Origin: Rhodocytophaga rosea
GTDB lineage: Bacteria > Bacteroidota > Bacteroidia > Cytophagales > 172606-1
Reading direction: 5' to 3'
DNA length: 64,000 nt
Assembly (NCBI RefSeq): GCF_010119975.1
Contig: NZ_CP048222.1
Coordinates: 4,544,501-4,608,500, forward strand
The notes below the pieces were generated by a model. That model was not told the DNA's origin, did no database searches, and saw nothing but the letters and a program-made list of their open reading frames with translations. The position numbers and the translations under genes are program-made. Shown here in pieces: positions 36,917 to 47,648 of this stretch (positions within the stretch are counted from its first letter, which is position 1; each line of letters begins with the position of its first letter).

Positions 36917-38506
36917 ATGAAGAATCTTACCCGGCGTGAATTTATTAACAGGGTATCGCTGATTACAGGTTCTGGCTATGCTGCCATGACAGCGCTGGGC
37001 ATGATCCCAGCCTCTCCGGCACGTGCGTTACAGGCAGAAGGAAAAGTTGAGGAAAAAAAACATGTGGTGATTCTGGGGGCCGGACTGGCCGGACTGTCTG
37101 CTGCTTATGAACTCAGTAAATTAGGTTACCAGTGCACGATTCTGGAAGCCCGTTCCAGGCCTGGCGGCCGCATATGGACCATCCGAAAAGGCATGCGGGA
37201 AAGCGAGATGGATAGCCCGGAACAGGTATGCAGTTTCGATGAAGGACAGTATTTTAACGCCGGTGCCACCCGGATTCCTCACCACCATACTTCTGTCATT
37301 AATTATTGCCGGGAACTGGGTGTACCTCTGGAAAACTTCAATAATATCAATGAAGCGGCATATCTATATAGTGAAGGCAAAGGGCCGCTCTCTAATAAAC
37401 GTATTCGCCAGCGGGAATTACACAATGACATGAGGGGGTATACTTCTGAACTGCTCGCCAAAGCCCTCGACCAGAAAGCCCTCGATCTGCCTATTACCGA
37501 AGAAGAAAAGCAAAAAGTAGTGGAATACCTGGTTGCAGAAGGAGGCTTAGATACTAGCCATTTGTACAAAGGTTCGTCCAGAAGAGGCTATACTACTCCA
37601 CCGGGAGGGGGCGACAAACCCGGTCAGCCCAGCGATATTCCCAGTTTGATTGCCTTAATACAATCTGGTTTAGTAGATCCGTATTTTTACAATATTCCCG
37701 AATATACTTACGAACAACAAACTACTATGCTCACTCCCGTAGGCGGAATGGATCAGATCACAAAAGCATTCGAGAAAAAAGTAGGGAAGAGCATTCAATA
37801 TAAAGCAGAGGTAAAAGAAATACGCAAATCCGGAAATGGCGTGCGTATTGTAGCCATGGGAACTGATAACAAGCCAAAGGAAATTGTGGCTGATTTCTGT
37901 ATTTGTACCCTACCGCTAACGGTGATGAGTACCATGGAAACCGATTTTTCGCCGGATATACTTCGGGCGATAGATTCTATTCCTTACAATAATAGCTGCA
38001 AAATCGGGTTACAGTTTAAAAGGCGCTTCTGGGAAGAAGACGATGCTATTTTTGGAGGCATCAGCCGTACCAATATGGACATTACGCAAATTGTCTATCC
38101 ATCTTCCGGATATATGTTGGCAAAAGGCGTATTAGTTGGATATTATAATTTTGGCCGAACGGCCGAACGGACTGGCAATCTTTCTCTGGCCGACCGGGAA
38201 AAAATGGCGCTTGAACAAGGCGGCAAAATTCATCCGCAGTATACCAAAGAATTTGAAAATTCATTTTCTCTGGCCTGGCAAAAAATTAAATACAGCCAGG
38301 GAGCCTGGGCAGCGTATTCTACAGAAGTCCGTCAGAAGTATTACCCGGCCTTACTCAAACCAGATGGCCCAATCTATTTTGCAGGCGACCATGTTTCGTA
38401 CCTTAACGCCTGGATGGCCGGTGCTTTTGAATCCGCCTGGCTGGCGGTGGAATCCATTCACAAACGGGCAAGACAGAATGTAGTAGGAGTGTCTACTGGT
38501 AAGTAA
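36917..38506 (+). CDS. Tat-exported flavin monoamine oxidase family protein
   Basis: The 529-residue protein opens with a twin-arginine signal (LTRREFINRVSLITG) and has the FAD dinucleotide-binding motif VVILGAGLAGLSAAYELSK at about 49-67, followed by LEARSRPGGRIW, the GG-doublet motif of amine oxidases. The C-terminal FAD contact is GPIYFAGDHVSYLNAWMAGAFESAW. Members oxidise amines or amino acids (L-amino-acid oxidases, polyamine oxidases) with release of ammonia and peroxide. Export with bound FAD fits Tat. The substrate is unknown. The gene stands alone after an AraC regulator. Confidence 0.93.
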   Translation: MKNLTRREFINRVSLITGSGYAAMTALGMIPASPARALQAEGKVEEKKHVVILGAGLAGLSAAYELSKLGYQCTILEARSRPGGRIWTIRKGMRESEMDSPEQVCSFDEGQYFNAGATRIPHHHTSVINYCRELGVPLENFNNINEAAYLYSEGKGPLSNKRIRQRELHNDMRGYTSELLAKALDQKALDLPITEEEKQKVVEYLVAEGGLDTSHLYKGSSRRGYTTPPGGGDKPGQPSDIPSLIALIQSGLVDPYFYNIPEYTYEQQTTMLTPVGGMDQITKAFEKKVGKSIQYKAEVKEIRKSGNGVRIVAMGTDNKPKEIVADFCICTLPLTVMSTMETDFSPDILRAIDSIPYNNSCKIGLQFKRRFWEEDDAIFGGISRTNMDITQIVYPSSGYMLAKGVLVGYYNFGRTAERTGNLSLADREKMALEQGGKIHPQYTKEFENSFSLAWQKIKYSQGAWAAYSTEVRQKYYPALLKPDGPIYFAGDHVSYLNAWMAGAFESAWLAVESIHKRARQNVVGVSTGK

Positions 38507-38597
38507 AATTGAATGGCTGGGTTTTGAAATCACCAGATTTAATATGTCAGAGGTGGATGCTTATATAAGTTAAATTTACCCTCAAACAATGAAAATT

Positions 38598-38683
38598 GCC
38601 TACATGATTCTTTCCAGCGTTGAAACTGTTGCACACTCGTCCTTTCAAACTTTCTTTACTGAATCATGTAGGCTGTTCAAATA
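38598..38683. repeat. Bookend inverted repeat between convergent genes
   Basis: GCCTACATGATTC and GAATCATGTAGGC are exact complements over 13 bp and enclose 60 bp that contains the near-pair GTTGAAAC and TTTCAAAC. The element fills the gap between the amine oxidase gene and a convergent exported-protein gene and may terminate both. Confidence 0.72.
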
Positions 38684-38696
38684 CTGAACACTGAAA

Positions 38697-40253
38697 TCAA
38701 TAATTGATTTTTTCCAGGCGCATATCCAGTTTTTTAGCTTTCCTGAAATACTCCGTGATCAGGATAAACCCAGGCTTTGCTGGTATAACCCGTAAAGAAC
38801 TAGCATCTGTTTCTAAACTGAGCTTATCTGTAGCATATTCTTTTTCAGCATAGGTGATCGCACCAAACACCAATCCATTTTTTTCTCCTTTCTTCTTCTC
38901 ATAATCTACATAGCCTACCGAAAATGTAGTAGCATCCTCATTTTGCTGGCTGAAAGAGTAGTCGAAATGTCCTAAAGCCTTTAAATAGTAAGCCGTTATC
39001 TGCGGACCGGCAAAATCATAGGCGGCAGGTAGTTCAACGTTGGTTTTACTTTTATCGAATATTTTAACATTTTCGAGCTTAAACTGCTGGTTAAATTCTA
39101 ATACCACTAAATCTTCTATCACCATTTTTGTTACACCAGCACTTGATCCACCCAAAACGGTAAGGGCTATACCTGCAGCGCTGGCAGCTTTTCTATATTG
39201 CTCTCCAACCGCTATATACCTGCCGTCTGCCGTTTTTATAATTTTGTGAAAGTACAAATAGCCTACATCCTCCATTTTGCCTTGTGCATTCACCGGCAAA
39301 AACTTTCTCACATCTGTGAGCCAGGACGCATAATTTTTAGTGATGATATTTCCATCTGAACTCAGTACATAGGAGCAGAGTCCTAAACTCTTATCTTTTA
39401 CTACATTGTCATTCTTTTTATAATATTGACCGAGTAAGGCTACATTGCCTGAGTTTTCATCTATCGTAGCGTTAATGAAACTGAGTTCGTACTGCTTATC
39501 TTCTACTTTTTTCTCAAATAACTTTTTACCAGTATTAATATCAATCCCCAGCAGGTATGCTTCAAAATTCTGACTTAACAGATTATTTCTTCGAATCACG
39601 GAAGAGATAAGCAGATTTTTGCTGGCTACCACATACCCAGCATTCTCTACTTCTTTGCTATTGCTGGCAGATTCATAAGTCCATCCTTTCTGGGTCTTAT
39701 TTTCCGGATAAAAAGTAATGGCATAACCCAGCTTACCATCTTTCTTCATGCCATAATCTACAAAACCCTGGCCTGGAATAGCAAATAAAAAAGTACCATC
39801 GCTTTCTTCCCTTTCAGCCTGTGAATTATAAGTATAGACCTCCATTTTAGACTCTAATTTCCGGCTTGATTTATTTTTGAGCTGACTTTTATTATCGTAC
39901 TGATAAAAGCTGATGGTTTTCTCCTTGGCATCATAAAACTTAAACATTAATGACTCATCATTATAAGCAGCTTCCATCAGGTAAAAGTACTTCGATTCCT
40001 CAATTTTACTTTCACTTACCTCATTCAGGTTCTGGTCGAGGATGCGCAGTAAATAGGAATTTGTTTTTCCATTCACCCTATCCACTTTGTAAAACATATA
40101 GTAGCCGGAAACCTGATTCTTATTGTAAATAGCCCCCATATTGCGCAATTGTATGGTAAGCACATTACTAAACGACTTCTGCTGGGCAAAAGATCTGGTA
40201 CATACAGCACACATGAGTATGCATAACAGCAAACGAACTGTAGATTTAATCAT
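38697..40253 (-). CDS. Exported protein of unknown function, possibly a beta-propeller
   Basis: The 518-residue protein has a signal peptide ending RSFAQQ and repeating beta-rich blocks with YY, FY and SYLL patterns (YMFYKVDRVNGKTNSYLLRI; LKNKSSRKLESKMEVYTYN; FEAYLLGIDINTGKKLFEKK) consistent with a propeller. I do not recognise a named family with certainty; DUF6770-like is a guess. The short segment AGIALTVLGGSSAG is hydrophobic. It follows the M48 peptidase gene by 24 bp on the same strand, so the two are probably an operon. Confidence 0.7.
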   Translation of the reverse strand: MIKSTVRLLLCILMCAVCTRSFAQQKSFSNVLTIQLRNMGAIYNKNQVSGYYMFYKVDRVNGKTNSYLLRILDQNLNEVSESKIEESKYFYLMEAAYNDESLMFKFYDAKEKTISFYQYDNKSQLKNKSSRKLESKMEVYTYNSQAEREESDGTFLFAIPGQGFVDYGMKKDGKLGYAITFYPENKTQKGWTYESASNSKEVENAGYVVASKNLLISSVIRRNNLLSQNFEAYLLGIDINTGKKLFEKKVEDKQYELSFINATIDENSGNVALLGQYYKKNDNVVKDKSLGLCSYVLSSDGNIITKNYASWLTDVRKFLPVNAQGKMEDVGYLYFHKIIKTADGRYIAVGEQYRKAASAAGIALTVLGGSSAGVTKMVIEDLVVLEFNQQFKLENVKIFDKSKTNVELPAAYDFAGPQITAYYLKALGHFDYSFSQQNEDATTFSVGYVDYEKKKGEKNGLVFGAITYAEKEYATDKLSLETDASSLRVIPAKPGFILITEYFRKAKKLDMRLEKINY

Positions 40254-40277
40254 AAATTTGTATTGAAATTAAAATAG

Positions 40278-41717
40278 TTAGAGTTGTTTTATTTGTTGTA
40301 CAAACCTGCCCTGGGGGTATTTCAGCAGGTAATCGTTTTTTAAGTTGGAGAACTGTTCAGGGACTTCCATTACTTTACTTAAAGCAGCAAAAGCATATAA
40401 AAAATCTTCTGAAACCTCACTTGTATAATTGTGCTTAAGAAAATAATACCCTATCTGCGCTATTTCCTTTAGCCGCAGATTATGCAAAAAGTCCAGTAAC
40501 TGGCGGTATTCTTTAGAATCTCTGGGTGCCGGCAGGTCAACATACTTACTGAGCTGATGATTTTTCTGTGCCTGGTATATTCCATACAAGCATTGTCCGA
40601 TAGTTGCCTGTAAATATTGATTGTGAGGCTGCTGGCTGAGCAAGAGAAGGCTTTCATACAAGCACCTGCCATACCTTCGAAAGTATAATTCCCGTTCAAT
40701 CAGCTCAATATCACTTTGGCTCACCATCTCCTGAAAATGTTGTGGAGGTTGCACAAATTGCTTTTTATTATTTCTATCATTGATTTGTGTTGCTAAGGCT
40801 TTTATCCGGTCTGTGCAATCGGGATGGGTTTTTAATGAATCTTCGTTCCAGTACGCTTCCTTATCTTCTATTTGCATCAGTTGAGAAGGCTTTAGCCAGT
40901 AATCTTTAAATGGATATTCCGGAGAATCAAAAGCTTGCTTGAGTGGCAACTCATATCTGTATTTTTCTCTGTCCACACTATCCAATAATGCAAGTGCAGT
41001 TAAAGCCTCTTTTTCATCGTACACTGTGTTCTTCATAAATAATAAGGCCAAAGAATCGGCTTCTCTTTCATGCGAACGGCTATTATTGTTCATAGCATAA
41101 ACCGTATGTCGAAGCAGGTCTATTCCCTTGCGCACTTTCTGGTTATCACTTCGTGCTATTTTCTTTAGTTGTTGTTGGGTAGGCCTGCCATAGATGCTTT
41201 CTACATACTGTGCGATACTCTGGTCAATATGATTCAAATAATGGTGAGCTAGTTCATGGCAAAGAACAAAGGCTGCCTGACTCTCATTTTCAAAGCGACG
41301 GGAGAGCCCAATATGAAGGTTTATAATACTATAACCCATACTGCTTGCATTGGGGTCTGCTCTGCGGCTGATCAACAAATGCACTTTATGGTCAGCGAGC
41401 ATAGGGTTTGTGCTGATAATATGATCTGCTATTTGCTTGTAGTAGGGGTAAATCTTATCATCAAATAAATAGTGCCCATTATTAAGGTGAAAAGTCAGTG
41501 TATCAAAGTGTTGCTGGTATATTTTTTCAAATGCTTGCCGGTTAGATACTGGTAGATTACGCTTTTTTATTTCGTGTGTCTTTTTGATATTTTCTAATAA
41601 GTTATCTGAATTAGGAATTACATACCGGGAAGACGGGGTGAGAGGGGGTATCTGGGAAGAAGCAATATTTATACAAAAGAGCCAAAGGATGAGTGTATAG
41701 AAGAGTAGTTTGGACAT
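40278..41717 (-). CDS. M48-family zinc metallopeptidase
   Basis: The 479-residue exported protein has a signal peptide (LWLFCINIASS) and the zinc-peptidase motif HELAHH with His154, Glu155 and His158, and the third ligand Glu219 in EREADSLALLF. The architecture matches periplasmic BepA/LoiP-like M48 enzymes that degrade misassembled outer-membrane proteins; the helical C-terminal half could contain TPR-like repeats (about 330-470). It heads an operon with the exported protein downstream. Envelope quality control is the likely role, by family. Confidence 0.88.
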   Translation of the reverse strand: MSKLLFYTLILWLFCINIASSQIPPLTPSSRYVIPNSDNLLENIKKTHEIKKRNLPVSNRQAFEKIYQQHFDTLTFHLNNGHYLFDDKIYPYYKQIADHIISTNPMLADHKVHLLISRRADPNASSMGYSIINLHIGLSRRFENESQAAFVLCHELAHHYLNHIDQSIAQYVESIYGRPTQQQLKKIARSDNQKVRKGIDLLRHTVYAMNNNSRSHEREADSLALLFMKNTVYDEKEALTALALLDSVDREKYRYELPLKQAFDSPEYPFKDYWLKPSQLMQIEDKEAYWNEDSLKTHPDCTDRIKALATQINDRNNKKQFVQPPQHFQEMVSQSDIELIERELYFRRYGRCLYESLLLLSQQPHNQYLQATIGQCLYGIYQAQKNHQLSKYVDLPAPRDSKEYRQLLDFLHNLRLKEIAQIGYYFLKHNYTSEVSEDFLYAFAALSKVMEVPEQFSNLKNDYLLKYPQGRFVQQIKQL

Positions 41718-42728
41718 GTACCAGAAATAAAATGCTTCAAATGTATTTTTTCAATAAAATACAGGCAATCCTAAATGGTCTATTATAAACCTTATGTAAT
41801 ATATCTGAACACTTTTGGGGCTAGTGCTTGATTTGTCATATAGAAGCCATCATCTGTAATAATTGAGGCATGGAATAGACAGTAATAAAGAAAGATTTTG
41901 AATTATTATAGATAAATGTTTCAATAAGTGGGCATTTAATCACTTCACGATTTACATTTCATCTTTGTAGCTTACCTATTGATAAACAACTATCTCAATG
42001 TTAAAAAGCTTCCTATAATAAGATACTGTTATTTGCTTTTTCTTACTGCTCAGGAATTACAATTCTGAAAATTACAGCTACTACTTATTCTTCACAATAC
42101 TTGCTTGGCTTTTATATGCTTAGTACAATTATAAGATCATATTTAACTTTTTTCTGATATGTTATTAAAATTTGAATAATATAAATATTACAGAATATTA
42201 TTTGTTAAAAAATGAAAAAAGTAAAATTAAAATTTTGATTTTTGATTTAAAACATATATTATTGTCAAGGCTACTTTATCATTAATATCTTTCTATTAAT
42301 AGTTTTATTACTCCTTACTAAACTATCCTGCGATATTATCTTACGATAGTTTTTGAATCATGTGTAACTAAACCCCAAACACATTTAGTATCTGTGCTTT
42401 GCTTCTACAGGAAATATCTTTTGATAGGCCTGTCCACCGCATACGCACACAATGTAAAGAGTAAAAGAATACCTGACTTATTTTATTGTATTTCGCCTGG
42501 CAGCGCTTTTAAGTGCCGCACAAACAGATATTAACCTGTCTTCTAAAAACAGAACCAGGCTAATGATACCTGATTTGTGCCGGTTACATTAACTGTATTG
42601 CCTGTGCCAGCTAGCTTTTTGTCGATACAAGAGCAAGATCATGTGCCGGAGATGAGTTTTCCGGCAGGCAGGAAAGATATTGCCCAAAATTCAATGTAGC
42701 CCGATTGAGTAGCCTCCTTTTATTAACC
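41718..42728. other. One-kilobase gene-free region upstream of susC-like gene
   Basis: No coding frame over 60 residues starts here on either strand. The central part (about 42080-42320) is extremely AT-rich; the last 300 bp are of normal composition. A hairpin with a T-run sits at 42320-42355. The first part must hold the M48 gene promoter and the last part the susC promoter and a long leader. Such length is unusual for this window and leaves room for a small RNA or a regulatory leader. Confidence 0.5.
42320..42355 (+). terminator. Isolated terminator-like hairpin in the susC upstream region
   Basis: AACTATC pairs with GATAGTT, with further possible CG pairing inside, and is followed by TTTTTGA. 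There is no gene just upstream on the plus strand, so if real it would end a small RNA or a leader transcript. Confidence 0.4.
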
Positions 42729-45700
42729 ATGAACCTTTACCTTATGAGAGAATATAAATTACTACTTATTATTTTTTCCATCTTCCTATATTCCGGCGCT
42801 GCGCAGGCGCAACAGAAAATTTCGGGCAAAGTGTCAGCCCAGGAGGATGGAAGTATAGTACCTGGTGTGAACATCACTATAAAAGGCACAACCAGTGGTA
42901 CAGTTACAGATGGTACTGGTATGTACTCGATTACGGTACCTGATGCAAAAGCTATCCTGGTATTTAGTTTTATTGGTCTAACCACTGAAGAAATTGAAGT
43001 AGGAAACCAGACTACTATAGATGTACAAATGACATCAGATGTAAAAACGCTGACTGAAATCGTAGTAACTGCATTTGGTATCGAAAGGGAGAAAAAAGCC
43101 CTTGGTTATGCTGTACAGGAAGTAAAAGGGGCAGATATTGTAGAATCCCGTTCTTCCAACCTGGCCAATAGTCTTTCCGGCAGGGTAGCCGGTGTGCGGG
43201 TGACCAGCAATGGTGGTCCTGGTAGTGGATCTACCGTGCAAATCCGGGGAGCAGGCTCCGTAAATGGCAACAATCAGCCTTTAATTGTCATAGATGGCGT
43301 ACCTACCGAACAATCTGGCAGCAAACAACTGGGTTCCGTGTTAACAGAAATCAGTCCTGATAACATTAAAGAGATTTCTGTATTGAAAGGCCCAAGTGCC
43401 AGTGCGCTCTATGGTTCCAGAGGATACAATGGAGTAATTCTGATCACAACTAAAAATGGTTCCGGACAAAAAGGGATTGGTGTAGAAATCAACTCCAATA
43501 TGACTTTTGAGCGTCCGCTGGTAAAACCTGATTTTCAGGATATGTATGGCGGAGGCAATGGATACCGCACCTGGTATAACGATGGCTGGAGCGGAGTGAT
43601 CAGCGATCCGCTGCAAATAGACCAATACCAAAGTGCCTATGGAACAACTGCGCCACTTACCGGTACAGAAGGAACCGATGAAAGCTGGGGAGGCCCAATG
43701 GATGGCCGCCTGGTACGCCAGTGGTGGACAGGTACTGAAGTAGCACCCCTAACTCCTCAGCCCGATAACTGGGAACAGTTCTGGGAAACCGGCCGTACTT
43801 TTACCAATAACATTGCGATTTCCGGCTCCAACAACAAAGGTAATTTCCGCCTCTCACTAGGCCGTATGGACCAGACCGGGATTATGGCCTCCAACGATTT
43901 CAAACGCAATAATATCCGCTTAAATACCGGCTATAATTTCACACCTAAACTGAGCATTACCATGTCGGCAGAATATGCCAAATCTGGTTCAGATAACCGC
44001 AGTTATACCAACGGGCAGGAATTTATCTGGTCGCACCGCCATACCAACTGGGATCAGGTAAAAGACTGGCGCAGCTACACAGGCGTTCACATCCAAAGAG
44101 CCGTAGCTGGAAAACCTGCTGATAATGACCCACCCAACTGGCAACACACATATTTTACCAATCCCTATTTTTTACAGGAAATGCTGCCTTATTCCAACGA
44201 AAAAGACAGACTGTTAGGAATTATAGCCTTACAATACAAATTTACCGATTATCTGAGCCTGATGCTGCGTACCGGTACAGATTATTCCACAGATACCCGC
44301 ACCAACATAATTAATTTCGACAGGGTACGTAATGGCAACCGCACCCCAGGAAGATATTCTGAAGAACTACTGCGCTATCAGGAAACCAATTCCGATTTTA
44401 TGCTGCGCTTCAATAAAGACATCAGTTCTATGTTCTCTTTAAATGCCATGGTGGGAGGGTTACACCGCACCAATTACTACAAACGTAATTTTGTAAACGT
44501 AGGCGAACTGGTGGTAGACCGCTTGTATAACCTGGCTAATTCTGTACCCAGCCTGAATGTAACAGAAAGTACCATCCAGGAAAGAGAAGCCCAGAGCTTA
44601 TTTGGCTCCTTCCAGGTAGGATTCCGCAACTCAGTTTTTGTGGAAGTAACCGGCCGCAACGACTGGTCCAGTACCTTGCCAAAAGCAGACAGGTCTTATT
44701 TCTATCCTTCTGTATCCTTTACTGCGGCCCTTACTGATTTGTTCAATATTCAGAGCAATATGCTGTCTTTTGCAAAATTAAGGGCCAGCTGGGCACAGGT
44801 GGGTAATGATACTGATCCCTACCGTTTATCACAAACCTTTCTTGCTTCAGGTTCTTACAATGGCGCTATTCCTAAATTCTACGAAAACCTGACGATTGCC
44901 AATCCGACGTTGAAACCTGAGAGAATGACAGGTTCTGAGTTAGGAGTTGACCTCCGCTTTCTGCAAAACCGGGTAGGTTTAGATGTAACCTATTACAACC
45001 AGGATGCACAGGATCAGATTCTGGATGTGGAAATTTCCAAAGCTTCCGGCTATAATAAACGCATCATTAATGCAGGAAAGATCGTCAACAAAGGGATAGA
45101 AATCAGCCTTAATGCCACACCAATCAAATTGCCTGGCAGCTTTAGCTGGGATGTATCGGTGAATTTTGCCCGCAACCGTAATAAAGTAGTAGCGCTCGCA
45201 GATGGGCTAACCACCTATTTGCTTGCTTCCCAGAATGGATTACAGTCACTTGCCAGCGTTGGACAACCGTATGGAACCTTATTTGGTGTTGCCTTCGAAC
45301 GTTCTCCGGATGGTCAGGTGGTTTATAAAGATGGATTGCCGGTTGTTGCAACCAGTTCTCAAGTTTTGGGTAACATACAGCCAGACTGGACCGGCGGTTT
45401 ACAAAATACATTCAGCTTTAAGGGAATTGTACTTTCGGCTCTGATCGATGTGCGCAAAGGTGGCGATATATTTGACCTGGGTACTGGGGTAGCCCGCTGG
45501 ACCGGCCAGTATGAAGAAACCGCTGTCGGCCGTGAGGAAGGTATTATCGGAACAGGTGTAATGAATATCGGTACTACAGAATCTCCCCAATATGTGCCTA
45601 ACAATATAATTGTGGATGCCAACCGCTTGTATGGCTACAATAATCCCCGGAATTATCACGAAACCGGTATTTTCGATGGAAGTTATGTAAAGCTCCGGGA

Positions 45701-45920
45701 ACTCTCCTTAGGTTACCAGATACCCTCTGCCTGGCTGAGCAAACTCTTTATCCAGACAGCCAAGATATCTGCCGTTGGCCGCAATGTCGCCATCTTATTT
45801 AAAAACACGCCTCACATCGATCCGGAAGTAGACCGTTTTGGTGCCAATGGACAAGGCTTTGCCTATGGCGAGTTGCCAAGCACCCGCAGCATTGGTTTTA
45901 ATGTGAGCTTAGGTTTTTAA
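42729..45920 (+). CDS. SusC/RagA-family TonB-dependent outer-membrane transporter
   Basis: The protein (1063 residues from the chosen ATG; a second ATG at 42744 gives MREYKLLLIIFSIFLY) has a signal peptide ending GAAQAQ, a CarboxypepD_reg-like domain at about 32-105 (ISGKVSAQEDGS, GTVTDGTGMYSI), a TonB-box-like LTEIVVTAFG, a plug (GRVAGVRVTSNGGPGSGS, SVLKGPSASALYGSRGYNGV) and a 22-strand barrel. It imports glycans, peptides or other large nutrients with the SusD-like lipoprotein encoded 163 bp downstream. Substrate class is not evident: no glycoside hydrolase or peptidase follows, only exported aminotransferases. Confidence 0.95.
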   Translation: MNLYLMREYKLLLIIFSIFLYSGAAQAQQKISGKVSAQEDGSIVPGVNITIKGTTSGTVTDGTGMYSITVPDAKAILVFSFIGLTTEEIEVGNQTTIDVQMTSDVKTLTEIVVTAFGIEREKKALGYAVQEVKGADIVESRSSNLANSLSGRVAGVRVTSNGGPGSGSTVQIRGAGSVNGNNQPLIVIDGVPTEQSGSKQLGSVLTEISPDNIKEISVLKGPSASALYGSRGYNGVILITTKNGSGQKGIGVEINSNMTFERPLVKPDFQDMYGGGNGYRTWYNDGWSGVISDPLQIDQYQSAYGTTAPLTGTEGTDESWGGPMDGRLVRQWWTGTEVAPLTPQPDNWEQFWETGRTFTNNIAISGSNNKGNFRLSLGRMDQTGIMASNDFKRNNIRLNTGYNFTPKLSITMSAEYAKSGSDNRSYTNGQEFIWSHRHTNWDQVKDWRSYTGVHIQRAVAGKPADNDPPNWQHTYFTNPYFLQEMLPYSNEKDRLLGIIALQYKFTDYLSLMLRTGTDYSTDTRTNIINFDRVRNGNRTPGRYSEELLRYQETNSDFMLRFNKDISSMFSLNAMVGGLHRTNYYKRNFVNVGELVVDRLYNLANSVPSLNVTESTIQEREAQSLFGSFQVGFRNSVFVEVTGRNDWSSTLPKADRSYFYPSVSFTAALTDLFNIQSNMLSFAKLRASWAQVGNDTDPYRLSQTFLASGSYNGAIPKFYENLTIANPTLKPERMTGSELGVDLRFLQNRVGLDVTYYNQDAQDQILDVEISKASGYNKRIINAGKIVNKGIEISLNATPIKLPGSFSWDVSVNFARNRNKVVALADGLTTYLLASQNGLQSLASVGQPYGTLFGVAFERSPDGQVVYKDGLPVVATSSQVLGNIQPDWTGGLQNTFSFKGIVLSALIDVRKGGDIFDLGTGVARWTGQYEETAVGREEGIIGTGVMNIGTTESPQYVPNNIIVDANRLYGYNNPRNYHETGIFDGSYVKLRELSLGYQIPSAWLSKLFIQTAKISAVGRNVAILFKNTPHIDPEVDRFGANGQGFAYGELPSTRSIGFNVSLGF

Positions 45921-46083
45921 CCAAAATAAAGTCTGGGAGGAGAGATGAGAAAGGAGAGCCATCCTTATGCAAACAGAATTCCGCCTTCATCTTTCCTCTT
46001 CCAGCACCAGTTTTGTAATACACGCTGCAATTTGCCTGATCACCACATAAATGACAGCCATTTCATTTAACCAAAGACCTTTT

Positions 46084-47547
46084 ATGAAGCTATTTCGATA
46101 TATTTTTCTAATCGCCGGATTGATGGTTTTTAACTCTTGTACCAAGGAGTTCGATGAAATCAATACCAATCCCAATGACCCCACTACCATAAGTCCGCAG
46201 TTTATCCTGCCTTATGCCATTGAAGCCTCGGTAGACCGTTACTGGGGACACCGCACCCGTTTTGAACGCCTCAATTTAGATGGCGCTATGCTTTGGATGC
46301 AATATCTTTCCAGAAATATTTATTCCAACGAAGGCGATAATTACAGCATATCGCCGGCATTGCATGCCAACAACTGGAAAGGGTTTTACAATGATGGTCT
46401 GGTAAATTTCCAGCGCATTGTAACCTTGTCTGGTGAAGGAAGCACTACACCCAACACCAATTACGAAGGCGTTGCTCTGGTGATGCGCAGTTGGGTATTT
46501 TCCCTGCTAACCGATTCGTATGGCGCTATTCCCTATTCAGAGTCGCTAAAGGGCACCGCCACGGATGCTGTGTTTTCGCCGGTATATGATTCCCAGGAAG
46601 AAGTATATGCCGGTTTACTCAGCGACCTGAAAATGGCAAATGAAAAACTAGTGGTAGGTGGGCCTTCGATTGCCGGAGATATTTTATACAGTGGTGATAT
46701 TCTCAAATGGAAAAAGTTTGCCAATTCCCTCCGCCTGCGTTTGGCTAACCGCCAGGCAGCCAAGAAGCCAGCTGAATCTCAAGCAATCATGGCAGAAATT
46801 TTATCTGATCCGGCAATGTATCCCATCTTCACTGGCAATGAAGACAATGCATCCCTGAAACATACGGCTGTGCTGCCCAGCAATAACGAATGGCACCAGG
46901 TGATGGTACAGGATGGACGCACCGACTGGAGCATCAGTCAGACCTTAGCCGACAAGCTTAATGCATTGAATGATACTCGTATTACGGTGTTTGCGCAGCC
47001 CAACGAAAGTGGTGTATATACTGGTATTCCCAATGGATTACCAGATGCCATTGCCACTACTTACTTGAGTACAGCTTCTAAACTAGGTTCTTACTTTATG
47101 CAGCCTACTACGCCCAGCGTAATTATGACCTATGCAGAACTGCAATTTATTCTGGCTGAAGCGGCTATTGATGGAGATATTTCCATCGGAACCGCACAAG
47201 GTTATTTTGAGAAAGGCATTGAAGGGTCCTTTAAACAGTATGAGTTAGCGTTGCCTGCTGATTATCTGGCTACGGTTGGTGCCGCAACTAAGGAGAAAGT
47301 TATGGAGCAGAAATGGATCGCTTTGTTTGGCCAGGGCCCGGAAGCCTGGACAGAATATCGCCGGACCGGATTACCTGTATTTCCTGCCCGTGACCCCAGA
47401 GCGGTGTTCGATAACAATGGCGTATTGCCAACCCGTCTGCGCTATCCTTCTTCCGAAGAATCGCTCAATGGAGCCAATATGAAACTGGGTGTTTCGCTCA
47501 ATGGCGGCGACAATGATATGGTAACCAAGCTCTGGTTTGTAGAATAG
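46084..47547 (+). CDS. SusD/RagB-family nutrient-binding outer-membrane lipoprotein
   Basis: The start giving MKLFRYIFLIAGLMVFNSC places a lipobox (LMVFNSC) at residue 19, so the protein is a surface lipoprotein. It belongs to the SusD-like_2 type (CTKEFDEINTNPNDPT; PYSESLKGT; WKKFANSLRLRLANRQ; QKWIALFGQGPEAWTEYRRT), an all-helical TPR fold that caps the SusC barrel and binds substrate. An upstream in-frame ATG at 46051 would put non-signal sequence first and was rejected. Confidence 0.94.
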   Translation: MKLFRYIFLIAGLMVFNSCTKEFDEINTNPNDPTTISPQFILPYAIEASVDRYWGHRTRFERLNLDGAMLWMQYLSRNIYSNEGDNYSISPALHANNWKGFYNDGLVNFQRIVTLSGEGSTTPNTNYEGVALVMRSWVFSLLTDSYGAIPYSESLKGTATDAVFSPVYDSQEEVYAGLLSDLKMANEKLVVGGPSIAGDILYSGDILKWKKFANSLRLRLANRQAAKKPAESQAIMAEILSDPAMYPIFTGNEDNASLKHTAVLPSNNEWHQVMVQDGRTDWSISQTLADKLNALNDTRITVFAQPNESGVYTGIPNGLPDAIATTYLSTASKLGSYFMQPTTPSVIMTYAELQFILAEAAIDGDISIGTAQGYFEKGIEGSFKQYELALPADYLATVGAATKEKVMEQKWIALFGQGPEAWTEYRRTGLPVFPARDPRAVFDNNGVLPTRLRYPSSEESLNGANMKLGVSLNGGDNDMVTKLWFVE

Positions 47548-47648
47548 AAACATAGAAGTTAGAAAGATGGACTTATTGACAAATCCCACTTTCAGCTAAC
47601 AATAAAAATATCAACCCTGAAAAATAGCATTCACTAATTGAACTGACG

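Noticed and set aside
42080-42320. AT-rich block considered as a replication origin
   Set aside because: No DnaA-box cluster was seen and no dnaA, dnaN or parAB gene is near; an AT-rich leader is simpler.
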